A DNA stretch of 64,000 nt from JAVWJP01 sp036638975 (GCA_036638975.1 JAVWJP010000007.1:1-64000); one strand, 5' to 3'. Numbered from the stretch's first letter, positions 33,875 through 43,967 are shown. Numbers and translations: made by a program. The notes: a model not told the origin generated them from the letters alone.

Positions 33875-36007
33875 ATGAAGAAAATATTTTGCCTTGAGGG
33901 TCTTGACTGTGCAAATTGTGCCGCAAAGCTTGAGAGCGCTATAAATGACATAGATATAGTTACAAATGCCAGTATAGATTTTATAAACAAACGCCTTGTT
34001 TTAGAGGCGGTAGAAAGCGACTTTGACGCAGCGCACATTAAAACAAGGGCGGCTATATCAAAAATAGAGCCTAATGTCAAAATGACGGAAAAAACAGATA
34101 ATACAGCGGCAAATGGTGAAGGAAAAGCAGAGGATATTACTAAAAAAAAGCAGGACGACATTTACCTTAAAAACCAGATTATACGAATTGCGGGCTGTGT
34201 TGTTATAATGCTGGCGGCGGCGCTTTTGCCGGAGCTTACGCTTATTACAGAGGTGTTAATGTACATCACAGCATATTTGCTTATAGGCGGGGATATTTTA
34301 TGGCGTGCCGTGCGCAACATTTTAAAAGGAAAAATATTTGATGAAAACTTTTTAATGTCACTTGCCACTGTAGGCGCATTTTGCATAGGTGAGTACCCAG
34401 AGGGCGTTGCCGTCATGCTGTTTTACCAGGTTGGCGAGCTGTTTCAGCATTACGCCGTTGCCCATTCGCGCAAGTCTATAGCGGGGCTTATGAATATTCG
34501 TCCGGACTATGCAAATGTGCTTGTGAATGGCGAAATTATAAGCGGTGCGCCCGAGGACGTGGAAATCGGTGATATTCTTGTGGTAAAGGCGGGGGAGAAA
34601 ATTCCGCTTGACGGCGTTATAACCGAGGGAACCTCGTCTGTGGATACTGCTGCTTTGACGGGAGAATCGCTGCCGCGTGAGGTGTCTGAGGGTGACGAAG
34701 CACTAAGCGGCTGTATTAACCTAACAGGGCTTTTGCACATTAAAGTAACCCGCGAATACGGTGAATCGACCGTTTCTAAAATACTTGAGCTTGTCGAAAA
34801 TGCAAGCAGCAAAAAAGCGAGCACCGAAAATTTTATTACAAAGTTTGCGGCTGTTTACACCCCTGTGGTTGTCGGAATAGCACTGCTATTGGCTGTTTTG
34901 CCTCCGCTGTTTTTTGGCGGCGAGTGGCACACATGGGTTTACCGTGCACTTTCTTTTCTTGTGGTTTCGTGCCCGTGCGCACTTGTTATATCTATTCCGC
35001 TGGGCTTCTTTGGGGGAATAGGCGGGGCGTCTAAGTGCGGTGTGCTTATAAAGGGCGGCAATTTTTTAGAGGCTTTGGCGAAGACCCAAACTGTAGTGTT
35101 TGACAAAACAGGCACGCTTACCGAGGGGCGCTTTGAGGTTACCGAGGTCAAGCCGTCTGCGGAGGGTTACCCCTTGCTTGAGCTTTTGGCTCATGCAGAG
35201 CTGTATTCTAACCACCCTATATCTCTTTCTATAAAAGCGGCTTACGGCAAAGAGCCTGACGGAAAACGCGTTAAAGATGTTATAGAGCTTGCGGGACGAG
35301 GCGTAAAGGCAGTGGTTGACGGCAAAACTCTGCTTGCGGGCAATTTGCGTCTTATGGAAGAAAACGGAATAAAAGCTGCCAAAAATGCGGCTGCCGGTAC
35401 AGCTGTTCATTTGGCTGTGGACGGCGTTTACGAGGGCTATGTTACAATAGCCGATAAAATAAAAGAGGATTCTGCAAGGGCAATGGCAGCGCTAAAGGCT
35501 GTTGGTGTTACAAAAACCGTGATGCTTACGGGCGACAGCAGGGCTGTAGGCGAGGCAGTTGCAAAAAAGCTGGGGCTTAACGAGGTTTATGCCGAGCTGC
35601 TGCCTGCCGGAAAAGTCGAAAAGCTTGAGGCTCTGCTTGCCGAAAAACCGCCAAAAACCATGCTTGCCTTTGTGGGCGACGGTATAAACGATGCGCCTGT
35701 TTTGGCTAGGGCAGACCTTGGTATAGCAATGGGTGGCTTAGGCTCTGACGCCGCTATTGAAGCCGCCGATATAGTGCTTATGACAGATGAACCATCTCGC
35801 ATAGCCACTGCCATAAAAATTTCTCGCCGAACCTTGGGTATAGTAAAACAGAACATCGCTTTTGCAATTATTGTAAAGGTTTTAGTGCTCGCTTTAGTTG
35901 CATTTGGTGTTTCTACAATGTGGGAGGCTGTTTTTGCAGACGTGGGAGTTTCGGTAATAGCCATACTTAATTCTATGCGCGCACTCGGCACAAAAAAAGC
36001 AGGCTAA
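33875..36007 (+). CDS. P1B-type heavy-metal-exporting ATPase (CadA/ZntA type)
   Basis: A 710-residue membrane pump. An N-terminal heavy-metal-associated domain carries CANC (Cys12 and Cys15). The actuator TGES motif is in DTAALTGESLPREV; the metal-site helix has CPC at residues 366-368; the phosphorylated Asp410 lies in DKTGTLTEG; VGDGINDAPVLA is the hinge motif. The CPC type with the CadC-like repressor suggests export of Zn, Cd or Pb rather than Cu. It starts 39 bases after the repressor gene with AAGGACGGAG upstream. Confidence 0.93.
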   Translation: MKKIFCLEGLDCANCAAKLESAINDIDIVTNASIDFINKRLVLEAVESDFDAAHIKTRAAISKIEPNVKMTEKTDNTAANGEGKAEDITKKKQDDIYLKNQIIRIAGCVVIMLAAALLPELTLITEVLMYITAYLLIGGDILWRAVRNILKGKIFDENFLMSLATVGAFCIGEYPEGVAVMLFYQVGELFQHYAVAHSRKSIAGLMNIRPDYANVLVNGEIISGAPEDVEIGDILVVKAGEKIPLDGVITEGTSSVDTAALTGESLPREVSEGDEALSGCINLTGLLHIKVTREYGESTVSKILELVENASSKKASTENFITKFAAVYTPVVVGIALLLAVLPPLFFGGEWHTWVYRALSFLVVSCPCALVISIPLGFFGGIGGASKCGVLIKGGNFLEALAKTQTVVFDKTGTLTEGRFEVTEVKPSAEGYPLLELLAHAELYSNHPISLSIKAAYGKEPDGKRVKDVIELAGRGVKAVVDGKTLLAGNLRLMEENGIKAAKNAAAGTAVHLAVDGVYEGYVTIADKIKEDSARAMAALKAVGVTKTVMLTGDSRAVGEAVAKKLGLNEVYAELLPAGKVEKLEALLAEKPPKTMLAFVGDGINDAPVLARADLGIAMGGLGSDAAIEAADIVLMTDEPSRIATAIKISRRTLGIVKQNIAFAIIVKVLVLALVAFGVSTMWEAVFADVGVSVIAILNSMRALGTKKAG

Positions 36008-36014
36008 TTTCTCT

Positions 36015-36043
36015 TTGACAATTTAGGTAAATCCTCCTATAAT
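36015..36043 (+). promoter_or_regulatory. Sigma-A promoter of the HerA-like ATPase gene
   Basis: TTGACA (36015-36020) and TATAAT (36038-36043) are separated by exactly 17 bases, a consensus promoter 45 bases upstream of the start codon. Confidence 0.85.
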
Positions 36044-36088
36044 GAATGTATAGCGGCGAATATATGCAATTTTAGGAGGATAGATAAA

Positions 36089-37642
36089 ATGTATATCGAC
36101 AAAAAACTATGGATTGCAAAAAGCGAAGAAAAAATATTTATTTTGCCTAAAATGGCAAATCGCCATGGGCTTATAGCCGGCGCCACGGGCACAGGAAAAA
36201 CTATTACTTTAAAGGTAATGGCAGAGTCCTTCAGTGACCTTGGCGTGCCTGTTTTTTTGGCGGATATTAAAAGCGATTTGGCAGGTATGTGCGAGCCGGG
36301 TGCTGACAATGAAGATATGCAAAAGCGTATTAAAAGGTTTGGTATGGAGGATTGCTTTGCATATAAAAAATACCCTACCCGCTTTTGGGACGTTTTTGGC
36401 GAAAAAGGGCACGCTGTCCGCACAACGATTTCAGAAATGGGACCTATGCTTTTGGCAAGGCTTATGTCACTTAACGACACGCAATCGGGCATACTCGACA
36501 TAGTTTTTAGAGTAGCAGATGACCAAAAAATGCTTATGCTGGATATAAAAGACCTTAAAGCTATGCTGCAATGGGTGGGCGAACACGCAAAGGAGCTGCA
36601 AACTACCTACGGCAACGTAAGTAAACAAAGCGTGGGCACAATTTTGCGCAATGTTTTAACCTTAGAGGATCAAGGCGGAAACATCTTTTTTGGCGAGCCT
36701 GCTTTAAATATTGCCGACTGGATGCGAACAGATGTTGACGGGCGAGGGTTTATTAACGTTTTAGATTGCGTAAAGCTTATACAAACTCCGGCTTTGTACT
36801 CAACATTTTTGCTGTGGATGCTCTCGGAGCTGTTTGAAACCCTACCTGAGGCAGGGGACCTTGAAAAACCTAAAATGGTGTTTTTCTTTGACGAGGCTCA
36901 CCTGCTGTTTAACGATGCGCCAAAGGTTTTGCTGGAAAAGGTCGAGCAGGTGGTAAGGCTTATACGCTCTAAGGGCGTGGGTATATATTTTATTTCTCAA
37001 AGCCCCACAGATATGCCGGATACCGTTTTGGCACAGCTTGGCAACCGTGTACAGCACGCACTGCGCGCATATTCTCCTGCTGAGCAAAAGGCTATAAAAA
37101 GTGCCGCGCAAACCTTTAGACCAAACCCCGATTTCGACACCGAGGAGGTTATAACACAGCTTGGTACAGGCGAAGCGCTCGTTTCTTTTTTAGACGAAGA
37201 GGGAAGACCGAGTATAGTTGAGCGGGCGCATATTTTGCCTCCTCAAAGCCTTATGGGCGGTATAGATGATGCTGTGCGTGCGAAGGTTATAGCAGACAGC
37301 GAGATGGCGGCAAAGTATGGGCAAATAATCGACAGAGAATCGGCATATGAGGTCTTGGCAAAGCGCTGCGAAGCCGAAAGTGCCGAAAAGGCGGCGGCAG
37401 AAAAAGCCGCAGAGGACGCAAAGCAAAAAGAAATTGCCGACAAAGCAGCAGAAAAAGCCCGCCTTGCAGAGGAAAAGGCAGAGGCTAAGGAAGCGGCAGC
37501 AAAAGAGAAGGCAGAGCTGTACAGGCAAACGCACCACCGTAAGAGCAGTCTTGAAAAAGCCGCAGACAGTGCAATGACAAGCATTGGTCGAGAGGTTGGA
37601 CGTTCGCTTTTCCGTGGTCTGATGGGCGCTTTAAAAAAGTAA
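36089..37642 (+). CDS. HerA-like (DUF853) ATPase
   Basis: A 517-residue HerA/FtsK-fold ATPase of the DUF853 group. Walker A is GATGTGKT at about residues 31-38, Walker B is KMVFFFDEAHLLF near 265, and a sensor-like SQSPTDMPDTVLAQLGNRVQH follows near 305. The C-terminal 80 residues (about 425-500) are a charged Ala/Glu/Lys coiled coil. Relatives form hexameric DNA translocases, but the cellular role of this bacterial group is not settled. AGGAGG precedes the ATG by nine bases. It has its own strong promoter and is followed after 34 bases by serS, with which it may be co-transcribed. Confidence 0.85.
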   Translation: MYIDKKLWIAKSEEKIFILPKMANRHGLIAGATGTGKTITLKVMAESFSDLGVPVFLADIKSDLAGMCEPGADNEDMQKRIKRFGMEDCFAYKKYPTRFWDVFGEKGHAVRTTISEMGPMLLARLMSLNDTQSGILDIVFRVADDQKMLMLDIKDLKAMLQWVGEHAKELQTTYGNVSKQSVGTILRNVLTLEDQGGNIFFGEPALNIADWMRTDVDGRGFINVLDCVKLIQTPALYSTFLLWMLSELFETLPEAGDLEKPKMVFFFDEAHLLFNDAPKVLLEKVEQVVRLIRSKGVGIYFISQSPTDMPDTVLAQLGNRVQHALRAYSPAEQKAIKSAAQTFRPNPDFDTEEVITQLGTGEALVSFLDEEGRPSIVERAHILPPQSLMGGIDDAVRAKVIADSEMAAKYGQIIDRESAYEVLAKRCEAESAEKAAAEKAAEDAKQKEIADKAAEKARLAEEKAEAKEAAAKEKAELYRQTHHRKSSLEKAADSAMTSIGREVGRSLFRGLMGALKK

Positions 37643-37676
37643 AAAATAAATATAATGCCGAAATGGAGTAACTTAA

Positions 37677-38954
37677 ATGTTAGATATTAAGCTGTTACGC
37701 ACAAGCCCGGAGCTTGTCAAAGAGAATATTAAAAAGAAGTTTCAGGACGAAAAGCTGGTTTTGGTGGACGAGGTTATAAAGCTGGACGAGCAATATCGCG
37801 AGGCTAAATCGCGCGGAGATATGCTGCGCGGGCAGCGCAATGCCATAAGCAAGGAAGTTGGCGGGCTTATGGGCAAGGGGCTGCGCGACGAGGCAGAGGC
37901 GGCAAAGGCAAAGGTTGTTGCCATGGCAAAGGAGCTGGGAGAGCTTGAAGTGCTTGAAGAAAAGCTTGACGGAGAAATACGCGAGCGTATGCTTGTTATA
38001 CCCAATATTATTGATGAAACAGTGCCGATAGGCAAAGATGACAGCGAAAATGTTGAGGTAGAGCGCTTTGGAGAGCCAAAAGTGCCCGATTTTGAAGTTC
38101 CGTACCATGTTGACATAATGGAGAAATTTGGCGGAATAGACCTTGACAGTGCCCGCAAAACAAGCGGCAACGGGTTTTATTACCTTTGCGGAGATATTGC
38201 AAGGCTTCATTCTGCAATACTTTCGTACGCCAGAGATTTTATGATAGACCGCGGTTTTACCTACTGCATACCCCCGTATATGATTCGCGGAGATGTTGTA
38301 ACAGGTGTTATGAGCTTTACCGAAATGGAAAACATGATGTATAAAATAGAAGGTGAAGATTTATACCTCATAGGCACCAGCGAGCATTCCATGATAGGCA
38401 AGTTTATAGACACAATTTTAGACGAAGAAAAGCTACCGCAAACCCTTACCAGCTATTCGCCCTGCTTCCGCAAAGAGGTTGGCGCACATGGTATAGAGGA
38501 GCGCGGGGTTTATAGAATACATCAGTTTGAAAAACAAGAAATGGTTGTGGTATGTAAGCCGGAGGAGAGCGGCGACTGGTTTAAAAAGCTTTACAAAAAT
38601 ACTGTCGATTTCTTTCGCTCTATGGATATTCCGGTGCGTACGCTGGAGTGCTGCTCCGGAGATTTGGCAGACCTTAAAGTAAAAAGCATAGATGTAGAGG
38701 CGTGGTCGCCGCGCCAGAAAAAATATTTTGAGGTTGGCAGCTGCTCTAATTTAGGCGATGCACAGGCGCGTAGGCTTGGTATTCGCGTTAGAAGCAAGGA
38801 CGGAAATTATTTTGCACATACGCTTAACAACACTGTTGTTGCACCACCTCGTATGCTTATAGCATTTTTAGAGAACAACCTCAATGCAGACGGAACAGTT
38901 AATATTCCACAGCCATTGCAGATGTATATGGGCGGCAAAGCACTTATAAAATAA
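37677..38954 (+). CDS. serS: Seryl-tRNA synthetase
   Basis: A 425-residue class II aminoacyl-tRNA synthetase. The N-terminal antiparallel coiled coil that grips tRNA-Ser covers about residues 1-110. Motif 2 reads FRKEVGAHGIEERGVYRIHQ; motif 3 covers SCSNLGDAQARRLGIR and the C-terminal NNTVVAPPRMLIAFLENN. It attaches serine to tRNA-Ser, the first step for Ser and Sec decoding. A weak GGAG site precedes the ATG at 37677; length and start agree with bacterial SerRS. Confidence 0.96.
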   Translation: MLDIKLLRTSPELVKENIKKKFQDEKLVLVDEVIKLDEQYREAKSRGDMLRGQRNAISKEVGGLMGKGLRDEAEAAKAKVVAMAKELGELEVLEEKLDGEIRERMLVIPNIIDETVPIGKDDSENVEVERFGEPKVPDFEVPYHVDIMEKFGGIDLDSARKTSGNGFYYLCGDIARLHSAILSYARDFMIDRGFTYCIPPYMIRGDVVTGVMSFTEMENMMYKIEGEDLYLIGTSEHSMIGKFIDTILDEEKLPQTLTSYSPCFRKEVGAHGIEERGVYRIHQFEKQEMVVVCKPEESGDWFKKLYKNTVDFFRSMDIPVRTLECCSGDLADLKVKSIDVEAWSPRQKKYFEVGSCSNLGDAQARRLGIRVRSKDGNYFAHTLNNTVVAPPRMLIAFLENNLNADGTVNIPQPLQMYMGGKALIK

Positions 38955-38972
38955 GATAATAAGCAAAAAACT

Positions 38973-39021
38973 AAAAAACACTTGAGTTATTTATTAATTA
39001 AATAATTAACAAGTGTTTTTT
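38973..39021 (+). terminator. Rho-independent terminator after serS
   Basis: AAAAAACACTTG pairs with CAAGTGTTTTTT, with an AT-rich inner stem (TTATTTA...TAAATAA). Confidence 0.85.
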
Positions 39022-39138
39022 AGTTGTATTTTTTACCAAAAGTTGTTATACTTATTGAAAACAAAGTTATGGTTTTGCTGAAAGCACAAAATTGCGGAAA
39101 ATTAATACTCTAGATTAGAAAAGAAAGATGGGTAGTAA

Positions 39139-41196
39139 ATGAAAAGTATTAAAACGAAAATGATGCTTGTCGTATGCCTTTTGGTAGCGATATCACTAAG
39201 TGTTGTCGGTGGAACGGTTTCTATACTTATGTACAACAGCTCTATAGATTCTTTAAACAAAACTCTTACAGAAACAGCTACGGTCGCGTCAGACTTAGTG
39301 GTCGAGTACCTTGAAACTTATAAGGCAGTTGCCAATGAAGCGGGGCTTGTTGCCCGTCTTACTAACCCCGCAACTTCTCCGGAGGACAAAAAAGCAATCA
39401 TTGAAAGTAAAGTAGAGCAGTATGGTTTTCTTAACGGAAACATCACCGATGCTGCGGGAAATGGGCTTATAAACAAAGTCAGCGTGGCAGACAGAGATTA
39501 TTTTCAGTCTGCCATGAAGGGCGAAGCTATGGTTTCGGACGTACTTTTAAGCAGGTCGCTTAATAAATATACCATAGTCGTTTCTGCACCTATTTGGAAG
39601 GACGGCAAAAAGGGGACGACTGTGGCGGGTGCGGTTTACTTTAATGTGGACGTAAAAGTGCTTTCAGATATCGTGCAGAAAATAAATGTGGGTAAAACAG
39701 GCAGCGCGTATATGCTGGACGGCAACAACTTTACAATAGCGCATAAAAACCCGCAGCTTGTAACAGACAGGGATAATACACTGGAGGCAGTTAAAACCAA
39801 CAAAGATTTAGAACAGCTTTCGGCAATAGAGCAAAAGATGACTAAGGGCGAAACCGGCTTTGGCGTTTATAAATACGGCGGAGAAAAGAAAATTCTTGCT
39901 TATGCACCCGTTAATACCGGACACAACTGGTCTATAGGTGTAAATGCCGAGCTTAACGAGTTTTTACAGAGCACAATTACGGCAATTATAATAACTATCA
40001 TTCTTGTTGTGCTTGCAATAATAGCAGGTATAATTATTTCAGTGCTGCTTGCAAATTCTATTACCAACCCCATTATTAAAATTGAGCTTGCAGCCGCAAA
40101 AATGTCACAGGGAGATTACGATGTTGACATTGAATGTAAAACAAAAGATGAAACGGGCAAGCTTGCCGCCAGCATGAAGCAAATGATAGACAGCACAAAG
40201 AGCATTATTCTTGATACCTCACGCGGTCTTGGCGAGATTGCAAACGGTAACTTTAACATTAGACCGCAGGCGGAATACATAGGCGTTTATCATGGTATAG
40301 AAGACGCCATGAAGCGCATAATTACAGACCTTAGCAACACAATGGCGCAGATAAAAATGTCTGCGGAGCAGGTTGCAAGCGGTTCTGACCAGGTTTCCAG
40401 CGGGGCACAGGCTTTGGCACAGGGTGCAACAGAGCAGGCAAGCTCTGTGCAAGAGCTTTCGGCATCTATCAACGAGGTTTCAGAGCAGATAAAGGGCAAC
40501 GCAAACAACTCTGCCGCCGCAAGAGAGGTAGTTAAAAATGTTGGCATAGCTATAGCGGAAAGCAACGAGCAAATGACACATATGACGGGTGCTATGGGCG
40601 AGATAAGCAACTCGTCACAGGAGATAGGAAAAATAATAAAGACCATTGAGGATATAGCCTTTCAGACAAATATTTTGGCGCTTAATGCGGCTGTAGAAGC
40701 GGCGCGCGCAGGTGCGGCGGGCAAGGGCTTTGCAGTGGTTGCAGACGAAGTGCGCAACCTTGCAAGCAAAAGCGCAGAGGCTGCAAAGGGTACAACTGCA
40801 CTTATAGAAGGCTCTATAAAGGCTGTAAATAACGGTACAAGAATAGCTGATGAAACTGCAAAGTCTTTGTCAGATGTTGTTTCGGGTGCAGAGGAAGTGA
40901 CGGCACTTATAGAAAAAATATCAGACGCTTCTGCCGAACAATCCAATTCGATTTCTCAAATTAACCTTGGCGTAGAGCAAATTTCGTCGGTGGTTCAGAC
41001 AAACTCTGCAACAAGCGAAGAAAGCGCGGCGGCAAGCGAGGAGCTTAACGGGCAGGCTACAATGATGAAGCAGATGGTTTCTAAGTTTAAGCTCTCAGAA
41101 GGCACAGAGCAAGGCGATAACGGCTATTTTGGAGCAACAGAAAATGCAACAGATAAAAGCTATGAAGCTGCACAAGGTATTTCCGGCAAATATTAA
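39139..41196 (+). CDS. Methyl-accepting chemotaxis protein with Cache sensor
   Basis: A 685-residue chemoreceptor. Membrane helices at about residues 9-31 and 282-305 flank an extracellular double-Cache domain (ending YAPVNTGHNWSIGVNAELNEF). A HAMP domain follows (about 306-360), then a long helical signalling domain with the hairpin tip IAFQTNILALNAAVEAARAG. This tip binds CheA and CheW. The sensed ligand is unknown. It is monocistronic, between the serS terminator and a bidirectional terminator. No che genes are in the window. Confidence 0.93.
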   Translation: MKSIKTKMMLVVCLLVAISLSVVGGTVSILMYNSSIDSLNKTLTETATVASDLVVEYLETYKAVANEAGLVARLTNPATSPEDKKAIIESKVEQYGFLNGNITDAAGNGLINKVSVADRDYFQSAMKGEAMVSDVLLSRSLNKYTIVVSAPIWKDGKKGTTVAGAVYFNVDVKVLSDIVQKINVGKTGSAYMLDGNNFTIAHKNPQLVTDRDNTLEAVKTNKDLEQLSAIEQKMTKGETGFGVYKYGGEKKILAYAPVNTGHNWSIGVNAELNEFLQSTITAIIITIILVVLAIIAGIIISVLLANSITNPIIKIELAAAKMSQGDYDVDIECKTKDETGKLAASMKQMIDSTKSIILDTSRGLGEIANGNFNIRPQAEYIGVYHGIEDAMKRIITDLSNTMAQIKMSAEQVASGSDQVSSGAQALAQGATEQASSVQELSASINEVSEQIKGNANNSAAAREVVKNVGIAIAESNEQMTHMTGAMGEISNSSQEIGKIIKTIEDIAFQTNILALNAAVEAARAGAAGKGFAVVADEVRNLASKSAEAAKGTTALIEGSIKAVNNGTRIADETAKSLSDVVSGAEEVTALIEKISDASAEQSNSISQINLGVEQISSVVQTNSATSEESAAASEELNGQATMMKQMVSKFKLSEGTEQGDNGYFGATENATDKSYEAAQGISGKY

Positions 41197-41207
41197 TTTA
41201 TAGTTTA

Positions 41208-41245
41208 AGCCCCTCCGTACTTTTTATTACGGAGGGGCTTTTTTG
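41208..41245. terminator. Bidirectional terminator
   Basis: AGCCCCTCCGTA (41208-41219) pairs perfectly with TACGGAGGGGCT (41228-41239), followed by T-runs in both directions, between the convergent chemoreceptor and amidase genes. Confidence 0.9.
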
Positions 41246-41252
41246 CTGTAAT

Positions 41253-41987
41253 TCAGGTTATGTATTTTCCGTCGGCGTAGCCCACTGTGCCCTTGTAGCG
41301 CACAATGTCCCAGCCCTGCCATTGCCCCAAAACCGTTATGGTATCGCCGTTTTTTGCTGTAGCAAGTATGGGCGAGCCTGTGTTTGGGTACTGTCGTATA
41401 TTTAGCCTGCCGCTTTTAAGGCTTACTGTGCCGCTGCGTGACGGCTGTGCCTCTACAAAGGGTATGCCAAAATATTCGGTTAAAGAGAGCACGACGCTTT
41501 GCGCAATTTTGTCTATATTGTTTTGTATCCACATTGCATCGGGGATATTGTCGTGGTAGGCAAATTCCACAAGTACACCGGGTGCTTTTGTAAGGCGTAC
41601 CTCACCTAAACGGGTTGTCGGCAAAATCCTTACAAGTGACGGCTGCGGGTAAATATCCTGTAAGTTGTGCGCTATAATTTCGGACATTCTAAGCCCCTCA
41701 GAGCTGCCGGGGTAGTAGTAAACCTCCGGCCCCTGTCTTAGCCCATAGCGGTCATCAGGCGAAGCGTTAGAATGCAGTGCAAGGTGAAAATCATAGTTAT
41801 CCTCGTTAGATTCTCTTACAGATGAAGCCGCTGTCATTTCTGGCGTGTTGCGTAGGTACTGTATACCGCTGGAGCGCAAATAAGGCACCATTGCGTCTGC
41901 CAAAAGGTTCATGTACTGCTCCTCGCTGCCGCCGATTACATACATATTTCCCTCTTGAGTAGATGGGCTTAAATAAATATAAGGCAA
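41253..41987 (-). CDS. N-acetylmuramoyl-L-alanine amidase-like protein with SH3 domain
   Basis: A 244-residue protein with an Amidase_3-type domain (residues 1-170) and a C-terminal bacterial SH3 domain (about 185-244: GRLNIRQYPNTGSPILATAK). The amidase part keeps the Glu in GGSEEQYMN, FHLALHSNASPD with a zinc-type His, and VLVEFAYHDN. The usual first zinc motif (GHGG) is replaced by SPSTQEGN, a variant I associate with clostridial relatives. There is no signal peptide, so secretion or a lysis-dependent role is unclear. The TTG start at 41987 follows AAGGAGG by eight bases. It stands alone between terminators. Confidence 0.8.
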   Translation of the reverse strand: MPYIYLSPSTQEGNMYVIGGSEEQYMNLLADAMVPYLRSSGIQYLRNTPEMTAASSVRESNEDNYDFHLALHSNASPDDRYGLRQGPEVYYYPGSSEGLRMSEIIAHNLQDIYPQPSLVRILPTTRLGEVRLTKAPGVLVEFAYHDNIPDAMWIQNNIDKIAQSVVLSLTEYFGIPFVEAQPSRSGTVSLKSGRLNIRQYPNTGSPILATAKNGDTITVLGQWQGWDIVRYKGTVGYADGKYIT

Positions 41988-42155
41988 GTTGTTTTCCTCC
42001 TTGTAAAAAGCTTTTATATAGAAAATCTACCACATAATATAGCGCTTCGGTTGTAATCCGTAATGCAAACAATTCCTTAGTTTTTCTATATCACTGCCGG
42101 AATTGCTATATGTGCTTTAATATTTTATGAGGCAGAGCGTAATTTTGTGCACAAA

Positions 42156-42192
42156 AAAACAGAGCCTAGCACAATGTCTATTGCTCTGTTTT
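42156..42192 (-). terminator. Terminator of the pit operon
   Basis: On the minus strand AAAACAGAGC and GCTCTGTTTTTTT form a hairpin with a T-run, 30 bases after the DUF47 stop. Confidence 0.8.
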
Positions 42193-42221
42193 GTTACTTA
42201 TAAAAGTTATGTAAAAAAGTA

Positions 42222-42845
42222 TTACGAGTTTTTCATAATTACGCTTTCTACAACGTTTGCAACGTGCTCGCAGGCATCGCAGCATTTTTCAAAGCAATCC
42301 AGTGTCTGCGTCCATGCAATAATCTCTATAGGGTTGGTACAATTGAGGTAAAGCTCCCTCATGGCTGTGCTGTAAAGTGCATCGCCAACTTCTTCAAGTC
42401 TGTTTATTTCTATGATGCTTGCCTGTATTGTAGTGGATTTTCTAAAGTTACGAAATTCTTCCATGACGGTTTTAAGAGTTATGCAGCATTTAAGTATAAC
42501 ATCGGTAAACTTTAAAGCCTCGGGGCGCATAGATTTAATGTTGTACATAAAAATGCGAAGGAGAACGTCCTCTATACTGTCTGTAACCTCGTCCAGCTCC
42601 TGCGCAAGCTCCATTATGTCCTCACGCTCTATGGGTGTAATAAATTCGCGCACAAGCCTGTTCATCATTGCGTGTTTGCAGTCGTCGGCATTGTGCTCCA
42701 TTATGTGCATTTCGCCCAAACGCGCTTCAAGGCTGTCAGGGCTGAAGCTAGTAAGAATCTGGTGAAGCATCTCGGCAGATAATTTGGAGTATTCTACCAT
42801 TTGCACAAACATTTCATAGTAATCGAAGTCTTTTTTGCCCGCCAT
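42222..42845 (-). CDS. DUF47 / PhoU-like Pit accessory protein
   Basis: A 207-residue all-helical protein of the PhoU_div (DUF47) family. Its pattern includes MEHNADDCKHAMMNRL, REDIMELAQELDEVTDSIED and NRLEEVGDALYSTAM, spaced like the metal-binding acidic repeats of PhoU. Proteins of this family are encoded next to Pit phosphate transporters and are thought to regulate them. It begins 21 bases after the pit gene with AAAGGATG upstream. Confidence 0.92.
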   Translation of the reverse strand: MAGKKDFDYYEMFVQMVEYSKLSAEMLHQILTSFSPDSLEARLGEMHIMEHNADDCKHAMMNRLVREFITPIEREDIMELAQELDEVTDSIEDVLLRIFMYNIKSMRPEALKFTDVILKCCITLKTVMEEFRNFRKSTTIQASIIEINRLEEVGDALYSTAMRELYLNCTNPIEIIAWTQTLDCFEKCCDACEHVANVVESVIMKNS

Positions 42846-42866
42846 AATGATAACATCCTTTCGGTT

Positions 42867-43919
42867 TTAAAAAATTCTCATAAACAGCTTTGCCATTAAA
42901 AAGCCTATAAGCCCACAGCCGGGGAAGGTGAGCACCCATGTGTATACCATTTCTTTTACAACTCCCCAGTTTACCATAGAAACACGCCGCGCGGCACCAA
43001 CACCCATTATTGCCGTTGTTTTGGTATGCGTGGTGCTTACAGGTATGCCTGTAAGTGACGAAAGCAGCAGACAGCCTGCCGCTGCCATGTCGGCAGCAAA
43101 GCCTTGGTATTGCTCCAGCTTTACCATGTCCATACCAACAGCTTTAATAATGCGATACCCGCCGATTGAGGTACCAATCCCCATAACCGCCGAGCACAGC
43201 ACCATCATCCACATTGGTATGACAAAGCTTGAAACATTCGGCTGCCCCTTTGCTAAAAATATGCCGAGCATAAAGATGCCCATAAATTTTTGTCCGTCCT
43301 GCGCGCCGTGCATAAATGCCATAGCAGCACCGCCGCACACCTGTGCGTGTTGAAAAAACTTCGCGGTTTTAAGCCTGTTCATGTCACGGCAAAAAAACTC
43401 TGTAAGCTTTGCGGTTGCAAAGCCAAATAAAAAACCCAAAAGTGTAGAAAGCACCAGACCGTAAAGTACTTTTACCCATTCGCTTCCGTTTATACCACCA
43501 AAACCGCTATGTAAAGCTATAGCAGCACCTGAAACACCTGCTATAAGCGCGTGGCTTTCGCTGGTTGGTATACCAAACGCCCACGCTGCCGTTGCCCACA
43601 CGACTATGGCAAAAAGCGCGGCGCAAAGGGCTATAAGTGCCTGATGAGGGTCACCGCCGAAATCAACCATATTGTAGATGGTTTCGGCAACGGTTGCATT
43701 TACAAAGGTCATAAAAAGCACACCTAAAAAGTTAAAAACCGCAGCCATTAAAATTGCACGGCGCGGGCTCATTGCGCGGGTAGAAACACAGGTCGCAATG
43801 GCATTTGGTGCGTCTGTCCAACCGTTTACAAGTATTACACCCAAGGTGAGTAAAACGGTTATAAGAAGTGCAGGGTTAGAAAACAGTTGGTTTGTAAAGT
43901 CTGTTAGTGTAATGGTCAA
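42867..43919 (-). CDS. Inorganic phosphate transporter, PiT family
   Basis: A 350-residue polytopic transporter. The two inverted PiT signatures are visible: NGWTDAPNAIATCVSTRAMS (about residues 31-50) and FMHGAQDGQKFMGIF (about 203-217), along with TGIPVSTTHTKTTAIMGVGA. It imports phosphate with a cation. The start is a TTG with AAAGGGG eight bases upstream. It is co-transcribed with the DUF47 regulator. Confidence 0.94.
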   Translation of the reverse strand: MTITLTDFTNQLFSNPALLITVLLTLGVILVNGWTDAPNAIATCVSTRAMSPRRAILMAAVFNFLGVLFMTFVNATVAETIYNMVDFGGDPHQALIALCAALFAIVVWATAAWAFGIPTSESHALIAGVSGAAIALHSGFGGINGSEWVKVLYGLVLSTLLGFLFGFATAKLTEFFCRDMNRLKTAKFFQHAQVCGGAAMAFMHGAQDGQKFMGIFMLGIFLAKGQPNVSSFVIPMWMMVLCSAVMGIGTSIGGYRIIKAVGMDMVKLEQYQGFAADMAAAGCLLLSSLTGIPVSTTHTKTTAIMGVGAARRVSMVNWGVVKEMVYTWVLTFPGCGLIGFLMAKLFMRIF

Positions 43920-43967
43920 TACACTACCCCTTTCGATAGCTTGTCTTTTTTATTTATTTATTTATCA

